64,000 nt of DNA from DASPPM01 sp052143835 (lineage in GTDB: Bacteria; Pseudomonadota; Alphaproteobacteria; JACZXZ01). A model generated the notes under the pieces. That model saw nothing but the letters and a program-made list of their open reading frames with translations, was not told where the DNA came from and did no database searches. Numbering within the stretch: position 1 is the first letter of the stretch; every line of letters starts with the position of its first letter. Shown here piece by piece: positions 52,781 through 60,689 of this stretch. The stretch covers positions 1 to 64,000 of the forward strand of contig JBKQRV010000093.1 of assembly GCA_052143835.1 (NCBI GenBank), in the 5' to 3' direction. The translations under genes and the position numbers were made by a program.

Positions 52781-54361
52781 TCAATGGTCCACCGCGCGCA
52801 GATGGCTGATGTAACGCAGCTCGCACACGAGATAGAGGGCGCCCACGGGTATGGGCGCCTCCCGCAGGCGCTCCTCGAGGCGGCCCTGTCGCCACGCGGT
52901 CCAAAGCTCCTCGAGGATCGCATGACTGACCGGCAGCTTTTCGTCGACCGCGACGGCGTTGCCCATCTCATGGGGAACGAGGCCATTTGTTTTCAAGGAC
53001 AGGAGGTTCGTCGCCTCGGCCACACCTTGCTGTGCGACGGCCGTATTGTGGATCTGCATGGCGACGATCAGGGCGGTCGCGACGACAAAGGCGACGCGCA
53101 GCCCCGCGCGCTCCCGACGGATCGCTGCGAACCAGATGCCGAGCATGAGCGCAAACAGGACAGCGAAGACCGAGCCGTAATAAAAACCGTACGCCCATCC
53201 GCCGTGGCGGCCCTGGACCGCGGCGAAAAATATCAGGAATGCCGCCATCGTGATGCCGCACCGCGCCGTCAATCTGCGGCGGGCCGGGCTCAAACAGCCG
53301 CGGCAGAGCGCGAGTGCCGCCAGCCCAAGGACGAAAAGCGGCACGCATATGATGTATGTCGCGAGCTCCGACGACGGCGCGCCCAGATCGGCTCCGGCAA
53401 AAAGCTGAAATACGTTCTTGGTCTCGAGCGGAACGATAGCGCTTCCGAAGAGGGCCAGAAAGTTGAGCGCGAGCGTGCGCAACGAAAACATGCCGAACGG
53501 CCCCGTGGTCCCCTTGCTGTTCAAGATGGCGCCCATATAGTCGAAATGATAATGAAAATAATGCTCGGTGATCATCGGCGCGAAGACGATGGCGAAGAGG
53601 AAAAACGCGGCAAGGGGTAGCGCCAGAATGGCGAGGTTGACCGCGGCGGCACTCGTGCCCCGCGCTGTCCATGCAGGCGGCAGGAAACGGCCCGGGAACA
53701 GCAAAACCAGCAAGGGATAGGCGAAGAGAGGCATCTCGTCGAGGAAGGGCCCGAAAAAGAGGAGCACCAGCAGGGCATATTTCCGCCATCTCGGTATGAA
53801 GAACAAAAAAGTCCCGGGAGCTGCCTGACGATCGAGTCCGGAGGCCAGGAAGAGGGCGACGATGTACACCACATTGGACAAGGCTTTTCCTGACGCCAAG
53901 CCGAAGGTGAATCCCGAGAGGAAGCCGACCGACGAGAGATAAACGGCCAGCGTAAGCCAGGCGGCTTGCTTGTCTCGCGTGACGTTCTGCATGAGTCTGT
54001 AAAGGCAATAAGGCCCCAAGATGAGTTGAAATAGCCATGACAGCGAAAGGGTTGGCGGTATGACGAAATAGTCGTAGAGAAAATATCGCAAGTGAAAATC
54101 AAGCAGCGCCACGAAATACATCAGAAATCTTGGCCTGTTGCCATCCGGATCTCCAAAGTTATAAAACATGTTCAAGAGATCTCCCCACCTCAGGGGAAGA
54201 TGCCCCTGCATCAGGCCCAGGGCGTCGGCGATGTAAAATTGCGGGTCGACGGCGGCGTTTTCGTAGCCGGATAAATAAAACAGGGCAAAAATCGCGGCCA
54301 CGATGGAGGCAGCGATCATCGCCCCTATGAATCCGTCCTGATGGTCTCGTATGCCCTGCAA
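52781..54361 (-). CDS. Polytopic membrane protein, family A (copy 5), unknown function
   Basis: This is a protein of up to 526 residues: TTG 54361 with GGTGGG upstream, or ATG 54319. It has about ten helices. It links the two branches of family A: GYENAAVDPQFYIADALGLM in the first loop, RFLMYFVALLDFHLRYFLYD, YFVIPPTLSLSWLFQLILGP, YLSSVGFLSGFTFGLASGKA, FFGPFLDEMPLFAYPLLVLL, YGFYYGSVFAVLFALMLG, and the C-terminal signature ILEELWTAWRQGRLEERL...IPVGALYLVCELR. The acidic pair in FLDEMP aligns with FNFDEG of copies 1-2 and CCTDET/YCSDQS of copies 3-4, so an Asp at this point is kept in all five. Function unknown. Confidence 0.85.
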   Translation of the reverse strand: MQGIRDHQDGFIGAMIAASIVAAIFALFYLSGYENAAVDPQFYIADALGLMQGHLPLRWGDLLNMFYNFGDPDGNRPRFLMYFVALLDFHLRYFLYDYFVIPPTLSLSWLFQLILGPYCLYRLMQNVTRDKQAAWLTLAVYLSSVGFLSGFTFGLASGKALSNVVYIVALFLASGLDRQAAPGTFLFFIPRWRKYALLVLLFFGPFLDEMPLFAYPLLVLLFPGRFLPPAWTARGTSAAAVNLAILALPLAAFFLFAIVFAPMITEHYFHYHFDYMGAILNSKGTTGPFGMFSLRTLALNFLALFGSAIVPLETKNVFQLFAGADLGAPSSELATYIICVPLFVLGLAALALCRGCLSPARRRLTARCGITMAAFLIFFAAVQGRHGGWAYGFYYGSVFAVLFALMLGIWFAAIRRERAGLRVAFVVATALIVAMQIHNTAVAQQGVAEATNLLSLKTNGLVPHEMGNAVAVDEKLPVSHAILEELWTAWRQGRLEERLREAPIPVGALYLVCELRYISHLRAVDH

Positions 54362-54778
54362 TATCGAATCCCACCTGGCATCCGCGCAATATGCCGACGC
54401 TTGGCCGAATCTACGCGCCCTTGGCCGCAGGCGCCAGGGTCGCGATGTCCAAGGTCACGAGGAGATAGTTTCTGGACGAAGCTGCCGCGTTCTCGCCTTC
54501 TTCACCCCAGCGACCGGTGCGCTCGAGCTACTCCCCGTACGGGCGCGAAAGGGCCAAGTCGGCCATTAGAGAATGGTGCGCGCCGCGCCCGGCGCCGGAA
54601 GCCTTGCGGAAGGCGCCTTTAGGCTTCCGCGTATCCCAGCCGAATGTTATCTTTCTTGGTCATTTGGGGACTGTCGGCAGAATGGCTTCGCCGTTCGTCG
54701 CAAGACGGCGACTGGCGGACCAGCGGCGGGTGACGTCGGGCGCCGAGGTGCGGCGATTCGCGTGAGGGGACGAGCGCA
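54362..54778. other. Intergenic region between divergent genes
   Basis: This is 417 bp separating the family A copy 5 start from the glycosyltransferase at 54779. I see no gene in it. Short frames on both strands are Arg/Pro-rich. Promoters for both genes are expected, but none is clear. Confidence 0.5.
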
Positions 54779-56104
54779 ATGGTCGTTTCGAGGGCTGGAG
54801 ACATGCGCGAAATCCGGGTTCCCTACGACGACGAAATCGTGTTGCGCGTGCCTGCGGGCGAAGCCGCTTCCGAGCCGCTCCTTTCGATCGTGATCCCCGC
54901 GATGGACGAAGCGGCCGTGATCGGAGAATTTCTCGGCTGGTGCCGCGAGGGAATCGCGAAGGCGGGAATCGCCGCCGAGATCATCATTGTCGACAGCTCC
55001 AGTGACCGCACGGGGGAGATCGCCCTTGCCGAAGGCGCGCGCGTGCTCACGACGCCGAAACGCGGGCTCGGACGCGCCTATATCGATGCCATTCCCTTCA
55101 TACGCGGCCGGTATGTGCTGATGGGCGACGCCGACTGTACCTATGATTTCCGGGAGCTGAACGGGTTTGTCGAAAAGTTGGAGCAAGGCTACGAGTTCGT
55201 CATGGGATCGCGCTTTGCGGGCGCCATCGAGCCCGGGGCGATGCCGGCGCTGCATCGTTACTTCGGCACACCGCTCACGGGTGCCATTCTGAATCTGATA
55301 TATGGCACGCGGTTCTCCGATATCCATTGCGGGATGCGCGGTGTGACCCTAGCAGCGTTGCGCGCGATGATGCTGCAGTCCCAGGGATGGGAATATGCGT
55401 CGGAAATGCTGATCAAGGCGACGCGACTGGGCCTGCGGACCGGCGAGACGCCGGTAAAGTTCCTGCGCGACCGCGCGGGCCGCGTAAGTCATCACAGGCG
55501 TGCGGGATGGCTCTCTCCCTGGGCGGCCGGATGGAACAATCTAAAGGCGATGCTGGTCAGCGGGGCCGACTTCTTTCTGATCAAGCCCGGCCTGGTGCTG
55601 CTGGCGATGGGCCTTGCGCTGATGCTGGCGCTGGTCGGTGGACCGATCACGGTCGGAAGGGTCACGCTCTCTCTGAACGTAATGATGCTGGCGCTGACGA
55701 TGGCGGTGGTGGGCCTGCAGGCCTGCCTGCTGGGCGGGGTGGCGCGCTCGCTGTACGACCTGCTCGGGCGGCAACGAACGCGCTGGCTCCAAGCGTTCTC
55801 CTATACGCGAACGACTCTGTTGTCGCTCCTGATGTTCGTCGCGGGACTGTGGCTGACTGGCAATTTCGTCGTGGAATTCGTCAACGCCGGCTATGCGATG
55901 CTGCCGCAGGAAACGGCGGCCAATCATCGAGCGGTATTCGGATTGTTCATGATCATCGCGGCGTTTCAGATCTTCATGGCGATGCTCCTGATGCATGGCG
56001 TGGCGGGTTTCGCCCCGCTTTACGACGCCAATAGCGTCGCCACCAGGGAGGCAGGCGTGGCGTCAAGAGGGGAGAAATTCAATCGGGCGAAGGTGGCGGA
56101 GTGA
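54779..56104 (+). CDS. Family 2 glycosyltransferase with C-terminal membrane domain
   Basis: This is a 441-residue protein from ATG 54779 (GAGGGGACGAG upstream). Residues ~33-265 form a GT-A domain: LLSIVIPAMDEAAVIGEFLG, IVDSSSDRTGEIA, metal site MGDADCTYDFREL, GSRFAGAIEPGAMPALHRYF, FSDIHCGMRGVTLAALRAM and EYASEMLIKATRLGL. Residues ~275-425 add four helices, including a long loop with YDLLGRQRTRW. This is the layout of membrane-bound polyprenyl-phosphate glycosyltransferases whose helices hold the lipid. The N-terminal 30 residues are charged. It lies alone between the divergent family A gene and a convergent methyltransferase. The donor sugar is unknown. Confidence 0.92.
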   Translation: MVVSRAGDMREIRVPYDDEIVLRVPAGEAASEPLLSIVIPAMDEAAVIGEFLGWCREGIAKAGIAAEIIIVDSSSDRTGEIALAEGARVLTTPKRGLGRAYIDAIPFIRGRYVLMGDADCTYDFRELNGFVEKLEQGYEFVMGSRFAGAIEPGAMPALHRYFGTPLTGAILNLIYGTRFSDIHCGMRGVTLAALRAMMLQSQGWEYASEMLIKATRLGLRTGETPVKFLRDRAGRVSHHRRAGWLSPWAAGWNNLKAMLVSGADFFLIKPGLVLLAMGLALMLALVGGPITVGRVTLSLNVMMLALTMAVVGLQACLLGGVARSLYDLLGRQRTRWLQAFSYTRTTLLSLLMFVAGLWLTGNFVVEFVNAGYAMLPQETAANHRAVFGLFMIIAAFQIFMAMLLMHGVAGFAPLYDANSVATREAGVASRGEKFNRAKVAE

Positions 56105-56176
56105 AAAGGCTAGTAGGCCACGCCGGGCCCCACGTGCCGGCTGTTCGATGTGCGGGGCGCGGCAGGGCTAGGCGCT

Positions 56177-56857
56177 TCAACCTTGCGGGAGCCGTAATTC
56201 CATCCCTATAAGGAGATTGACGTGGATTGAGGGGACGCGCGTCGGAAAATACACGGTCCGCACCGAGCCAAATCTCTTTCGGACTTCCGAGAGTATTTCC
56301 GCTGACGTGTTGACATGGTCATAGGCCATCATCCAGTCAAAATTCTTCCCGAATTTGCGCTCGAAAATCCTGCGACTGGTGAGGTTCCTGCCGAGGGTAT
56401 ACGCAATCCCTCCCTCGCAAGGGATGACGACGCTGAAAACACCGCTAGGCTTCATCACGCGTGCAACCTCCGCAAGGGCGTGAGGGAGATTGGCAAGGTG
56501 TTCCAATACGTGTATCGCCAGGATGCGGTCGAAGGTCGAGTCCTTGAATGGAAGGCCTACGTCGATATCGGCCGCCGCAACCCTGACCGGCTCACGGATC
56601 AGCGACGTGTCGCGGTCGACGCCGAAGTAATTCTCGGATCGTTCGATCCGCGCATGGCTGCCTTCTCCGATGCCGATCTCAAGCGTTGTCGCGCGCGGGG
56701 ATGCGGTGCGAAGTGGAAATCCGTGGTTGAACGCGCGCACCGGACCGAAACTATTGTTCATAATCGGTAGCCAGTATTCGTTCCATAGGTGCAATAGGTT
56801 GAGCTGGTCGGCGGACAAGGTCGGCCTTTTTTTGGGCCACTTGTACGTGCCCTTCAT
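56177..56857 (-). CDS. Class I SAM methyltransferase
   Basis: This is a 226-residue protein. The frame is open far upstream, but ATG 56857 (CAGGG upstream) gives an N-terminus that aligns with the paralogue at the left edge of the window (1-246), including WNEYWLPIMNNSFGPVRAFN and FPLRTASP. Motif I is TTLEIGIGEGSHARI. It is followed by YFGVDRDTSLI, the post-I ADIDVGLPFKDSTFDRILAI, HVLEHLANLPHAL and MKPSGVFSVVIPCEGGI. The end VNLLIGMELRLPQG is short. It is convergent with the glycosyltransferase at 54779. Immediately upstream in the same frame is a fragment of another methyltransferase. The substrate is unknown. Confidence 0.88.
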   Translation of the reverse strand: MKGTYKWPKKRPTLSADQLNLLHLWNEYWLPIMNNSFGPVRAFNHGFPLRTASPRATTLEIGIGEGSHARIERSENYFGVDRDTSLIREPVRVAAADIDVGLPFKDSTFDRILAIHVLEHLANLPHALAEVARVMKPSGVFSVVIPCEGGIAYTLGRNLTSRRIFERKFGKNFDWMMAYDHVNTSAEILSEVRKRFGSVRTVYFPTRVPSIHVNLLIGMELRLPQG

Positions 56858-56884
56858 TGAAGACCCTGGAACTTTTTTTGAGAA

Positions 56885-57080
56885 CAACATTCCAAAATGA
56901 ACCTGATTGCGTCGGGAGTCAGTATGTTCCAACGCCGCACCGAAGCGAACGACGGCGAATGCAGAATCTCCAAAAGGAAGACCTTGTCCGTCAGCCCTGA
57001 CGAAGCGAATTTCAGGATAACATCTCTCCAAAGCGATTGCGTCGTCAATCCCGCCGCGGCATCCGAGGCTTGTTCGGGTA
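56885..57080 (-). pseudogene. Methyltransferase fragment
   Basis: In frame with, and just upstream of, the gene at 56177-56857, the minus strand reads DAIALERCYPEIRFVRADGQ and GLPFGDSAFAVVRFGAALEH, followed by TDSRRNQV. This is the middle of a class I methyltransferase (acidic strand, post-I, LEH motif). Motif I before it and the C-terminal half after it are missing; the sequence changes abruptly to FGMLFSKKV. It is best read as a decayed gene copy. Confidence 0.45.
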
Positions 57081-57643
57081 CCAGGCTTCGAGATGACCGG
57101 AGCTATCGCAAGCAAGATCGGTCTGAATATCCGCTCCGAGCCTCGGGCCGCAGCCGGTCCCGGTCGCACCGTTGGCGCGCGAGCTGGTGCGCAATTCCGG
57201 GGGCCTCGCCCTTCTCGTGGTCCGGCGGGCGCTGTGGTGGGCGCAAAGCCGCACGCTCGCGGTATCTCTGCTCGGTTTTGCTGCTGATGCTTGCCACCTG
57301 CTTGGTGTCGGCCAGCTAAAGCATGCGCTTCGAGCAGGTCATGCTTCCACTCATGCCGATGACGAGGGCGCTCGCCTTGGAGAGACTCGTTCTTGCCGTT
57401 CGGGGCCGTCTGAAGCGTCGGCATCCTGGACCGGCCGGGTCTACCGGAGGCGAGGTGCGGCACTCCGGCCAAGCCAGTGCTTCTTTGCGCGCGGGCCCCG
57501 TGGTAACGTGCGCGCGCGAGATGCCGCCGGAGTTGCGAGGCGGAAGCTGGCGAGGGCCGCGACGGTAGCGCTCCCGTGGTGTGGCCGATGGCGATGCCGG
57601 GCGGTGAGGACGTTCATTCGGGCCACCTTTGGAGAGGACGGGA
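57081..57643. other. Intergenic region upstream of the acyltransferase gene
   Basis: This is 563 bp with no gene I can support. Both strands give Arg/Pro-rich frames without domain features. It should contain the promoter of the gene at 57644. Confidence 0.5.
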
Positions 57644-58942
57644 GTGAAATCGCAGGAAAGACGAGGGGCCGACCGTGGCAGCGGAGCTCCCAAGCTCGAC
57701 GTGGTCAACGGCTGGCGCGGCTACGCAATCCTGGCGGTTTTGATGATCCATTCGCTCGGGCGTCCTTTCCCGCCCGAGGCGTTCCATGTCCCGGCCGGGC
57801 ATCTCAAGATCACCCTCGGTGCGATCCTCAACAGTGGCTGGATCGGAGTCGACGCCTTTTTCATGGCCTCCGGCTTCGTCCTCTATCTCCCCTACGCGAA
57901 TCGGCGGCGCGAGATGCGGCGCGCCGCCGACTGCATCGCGTTTTTCAAGCGCCGCGCGCTTCGCCTCCTGCCGCTGTGCTTCCTCGGCAGCTTCCTCCCC
58001 TTCATCATGATCGATTTCCCGCCGATTTCGGATCACCGGTTCTGGATCTACCTGGTGAATTTTCCGCTTGCCACCTTCAGTTGGATCGCCGGATACAACG
58101 TGATGAACGCCAACGGCGCGCTGTGGTCAATCTCGATCGAAATCCTGCTCTCGGCCCTGTTCCCGCTCTTCGTCGTCGCCGTCCATCGCTGGGGTGCCTT
58201 CCGGCTCTTCGCGGCCCTGGCCGTCTTTTACGCGGCGAACAGAGAGATCACGCTGCTCACAGGTGGACGAACCGTTTTCTGGCCGCTCGTGGCGCACTCG
58301 AGCACGCTCCAGAATTTCCTGCTGCTGAGCGGCGGCGACGTCACTTGGCTGGCATTCGTCGAGTTCGCCGCGGGGATCTACTTCGCGCACCTCTACGTGA
58401 ATCCCGACCTTCCCGTCATAAACCTGCTGAGAAAGTACTCGCTCGCGTGCTTCACGATCGGGCTCGTCGTGATTCTGGTATTCTGCCAACTCAATTGGCA
58501 TTACGCCACGGCGAGAAATCTCGGTTGGCCCACAAGCGCGCTCGACGTACCGTTGCCCTTCATCTTGGAGGCCGGATTGTATCTGATGTTCGCCGCGCTG
58601 CTCTTTGGCTCGAACCGGGCCCTTCATTGGCTCTTTGCCAACTGGGCCATCCAGCTCATAGGAGCGATGTGCTACAGCATCTATATCTGGCACTCGCCGC
58701 TGTTCCTGAAATTTACCTTGGGCGTCAACCCGCAGCCATGGCAGCACGCCTTTGCGATATACATACCGGCCCTCGCGCTGATTTTGGCGTTCTCCGCGTT
58801 TTCCTATCGCTTCATCGAGTTCCCCAACAAGAGCCTTTCCGAGCTGTTCTTGTTGGGCAGCAGGCCGGCGAGCCGCCGCACCCCAAGCGTCCTTCCGCGA
58901 GAGCCCGCGGCACCCGAATCCCTCAGAACCGATTCCGACTGA
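57644..58942 (+). CDS. Acyltransferase 3 family membrane protein
   Basis: This is a 432-residue protein from GTG 57644 (AGAGGA a few nt upstream); a TTG at 57629 would add five residues. PF01757 landmarks are LDVVNGWRGYAILAVLMIHS (R and H acyl-transfer motif), NSGWIGVDAFFMASGFVLYL, FFKRRALRLLPLCFLGSFLP, NANGALWSISIEILLSALFP and a late IGAMCYSIYIWHSPLFLKFT with YRFIEFPNKSLSEL. It has about ten helices and a ~35-residue polar tail. It is unlike the acyltransferase at 38784 in detail, so a second acylation specificity is likely. It is convergent with the small winged-helix membrane gene at 59010. Confidence 0.92.
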   Translation: MKSQERRGADRGSGAPKLDVVNGWRGYAILAVLMIHSLGRPFPPEAFHVPAGHLKITLGAILNSGWIGVDAFFMASGFVLYLPYANRRREMRRAADCIAFFKRRALRLLPLCFLGSFLPFIMIDFPPISDHRFWIYLVNFPLATFSWIAGYNVMNANGALWSISIEILLSALFPLFVVAVHRWGAFRLFAALAVFYAANREITLLTGGRTVFWPLVAHSSTLQNFLLLSGGDVTWLAFVEFAAGIYFAHLYVNPDLPVINLLRKYSLACFTIGLVVILVFCQLNWHYATARNLGWPTSALDVPLPFILEAGLYLMFAALLFGSNRALHWLFANWAIQLIGAMCYSIYIWHSPLFLKFTLGVNPQPWQHAFAIYIPALALILAFSAFSYRFIEFPNKSLSELFLLGSRPASRRTPSVLPREPAAPESLRTDSD

Positions 58943-59009
58943 CGCGATGGCCGCTCGGCGCGCCGAGCGCCGACCGCGCTGGCGACGAACTCGCTTCCGC
59001 GCGTCGGCG

Positions 59010-59486
59010 TCAGATGTCGTTCCCGTGCTTGAAGAGGCGACGCAGGCGCTCGTAGACGGCCACGATTCGCCCCCCCGCCGCGGTCAGCGCCAGGCCCTCC
59101 GGGCCGGCGCTGAGAAAGCCGGCCTGGATCAAGCGGCTTATCCGCGCCTCGGTCATGTTGCGTCCGCTGTAGAGCCGTGCCACCTCATCGGGACCGAGCG
59201 GCTGCCGCGACAGCCTCGACAACAGGTTGGCCGACACGCTGCTGAGCGTGAACGTGAACAGAAATATGTAGAGATTGCAGAGGAACGCATAGGCGAGCAC
59301 GCCGGTGATCAGCTCTGCCGACAAAGGGCCGTAGCGAGCGATCAGCCATAAGATCAATAGCAATCCGACGGTGCTGCCGACCGCGAGAAAGCGGAGCACG
59401 CTGTTAGCGATGAGCCCCAACCGTCCGGCCAAGGCGTGCAGGCCGAGCGAGACCAGGAAGAAAAGGAACCCCGAGATCAACGACAT
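59010..59486 (-). CDS. Small membrane protein: four helices plus winged-helix-like C-terminal tail
   Basis: This is a 158-residue protein from ATG 59486; upstream extension of the frame is Pro/Arg-rich and unlikely. Residues ~1-100 are four hydrophobic helices (SLISGFLFFLVSLGLHALAG; SVLRFLAVGSTVGLLLILWL; YAFLCNLYIFLFTFTLSSVS). The soluble tail reads ANLLSRLSRQPLGPDEVARL, then MTEARISRLIQAGFLSAGPE, GLALTAAGGRIVAVYERLRR. This helix-helix-helix-wing pattern (recognition-like RISRLIQAGFL, then a LTxxG turn) is that of a winged helix. It lies downstream of, and on the same strand as, 59612-60118, which has the same plan. A role in sensing or regulation, or as a small subunit of a membrane transferase, is open. 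Confidence 0.78.
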   Translation of the reverse strand: MSLISGFLFFLVSLGLHALAGRLGLIANSVLRFLAVGSTVGLLLILWLIARYGPLSAELITGVLAYAFLCNLYIFLFTFTLSSVSANLLSRLSRQPLGPDEVARLYSGRNMTEARISRLIQAGFLSAGPEGLALTAAGGRIVAVYERLRRLFKHGNDI

Positions 59487-59611
59487 ACGGAGTGAGGGCG
59501 GCCGTGCCTGGAATGGCGTGGGGCGGAGACGGCCACGTGGTTCTCCCTGAGGTGCCCGACCGAGTCTCGTCCCGCTGGCGGGCCGCATTGGCGAGACTGC
59601 CGCGGCGCTGT

Positions 59612-60118
59612 CTAGCCCGTATCCGCGTAATTGGCAAGCCAACGAAGCATGCGGATCGCACCCCCGACAAGCTCGCCTCTGCCGGTCAGGCGGTAGCGCC
59701 CATCATCGAGGCAAAGAAGACCCAAGGCGCTCAGCGACCGCAGCCGTTCCGTCTTCTTGGCCTCGCCGGTTCGGGCGAATTCGTCCACGAGCGTGTCAGG
59801 GGTCGCGCTGCCGCGGCGCCTGACTTCGGCAAGGATGGCAATCGAGTAGCTGATCTGCGACAGGGACCAAAGCTCCAGGAACGTGATGCTGTAAAGGCCG
59901 TGCAGCATGACGAGGCCCAGACCCGCGACGAGCAGCCGGTAACTCCCGGCGAGCACGCCGGGCAGCAGGACGGCCGCCGAATAGAGGCAGCTCGATATCG
60001 CATGATAGGCGAAGATAGTTGCTTCCCGTCTGAAGCCGGCAAGGTGCCGCAACAAGGCGAGATACAGCGCCAGATGAAGCACGAGATAAGCGACCGCGAC
60101 GAGATAAAGCTCAACCAT
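59612..60118 (-). CDS. Small membrane protein: four helices plus winged-helix-like tail; matches N-terminus of 34914-37193 product
   Basis: This is a 168-residue protein from ATG 60118, with AAGGAGAG about 10 nt upstream. Residues 1 to ~100 are four helices (ELYLVAVAYLVLHLALYLAL; LLVAGLGLVMLHGLYSITFL; LWSLSQISYSIAILAEV). The soluble tail continues TLVDEFARTGEAKKTERLRS, LSALGLLCLDDGRYRLTGRG, EL, a winged-helix-like sequence with an RYRLTGRG wing. The membrane part aligns with residues 1-100 of the large protein at 34914-37193. The gene runs into 59010-59486 (125 bp later) on the same strand, so the two small proteins probably act together. I do not know a named family for this pair. Confidence 0.8.
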   Translation of the reverse strand: MVELYLVAVAYLVLHLALYLALLRHLAGFRREATIFAYHAISSCLYSAAVLLPGVLAGSYRLLVAGLGLVMLHGLYSITFLELWSLSQISYSIAILAEVRRRGSATPDTLVDEFARTGEAKKTERLRSLSALGLLCLDDGRYRLTGRGELVGGAIRMLRWLANYADTG

Positions 60119-60689
60119 GGGAGGTATCTCTCCTTCGGCCGCCCGCGTGATCGGCTCGCCCGCGGCGCGTCGGCGCAGCGACAGATGGCGTCCTGGTCGA
60201 CCGCTCTCCCGACGCGGCTCGGCCGACCCGATCGACCTTCGCGACGCCGCGCGCATCCTCGGCCCGGCATAGAGTTACCCCATTCATTTGGACGCGGCAA
60301 TCCCATCGATGGCCAGCAGGTCCTGTGACCGGCCCGCGCCTTGTTGAAAGACGCGCCCGAACCGTGCCGACTTAAGGCTTGTGCAGCTAGGGAAAGTAAT
60401 CTATAGCACCTCGCCGTGCGATCGGGGCCGGTCATTGCTCTTCAGGGTCATGAGTTTTGGCACCCTCCGGGCGTGCCACGTGCGGCATCTACGGCGATGG
60501 CGATGCCGGGCTTCCCAGGGCTTGCCGTGAAATGCTCGAGCGGACAATCTCCCCACCCCACGAACGCCCCGTGCTCGCAGCAATCCAATGGCCGCAGCGG
60601 GCCCTTTCGGGCCTGATCATCTGCGGCGGGCTTGAGGCCGCGCCTGGGCGAGCTACGAAGCGGGCAGCGCATCGAGCCCCGGAAGCCAC
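60119..60689. other. Intergenic region between divergent genes
   Basis: This is 571 bp with no supportable gene. Apart from a promoter-like pair at 60379-60407, I see nothing. A 17-bp stretch here (starting near 60493) also occurs near 57586 in another gap; that may be chance. Confidence 0.5.
60379..60407 (+). promoter_or_regulatory. Probable sigma-70 promoter for the 60690-63991 operon
   Basis: TTGTGC (60379-60384), a 17-bp spacer and TATAGC (60402-60407) face the methyltransferase/YfhO-like gene pair, leaving a leader of about 275 nt. Spacing is ideal and the boxes match four and five of six positions. Confidence 0.45.

Noticed and set aside
57586..60510. A 17-bp sequence (CGATGGCGATGCCGGGC) found in two intergenic gaps near 57586 and 60493
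   Set aside because: There are only two copies, with no shared flanks and no relation to a start site. In GC-rich DNA of this length, chance is a fair explanation.
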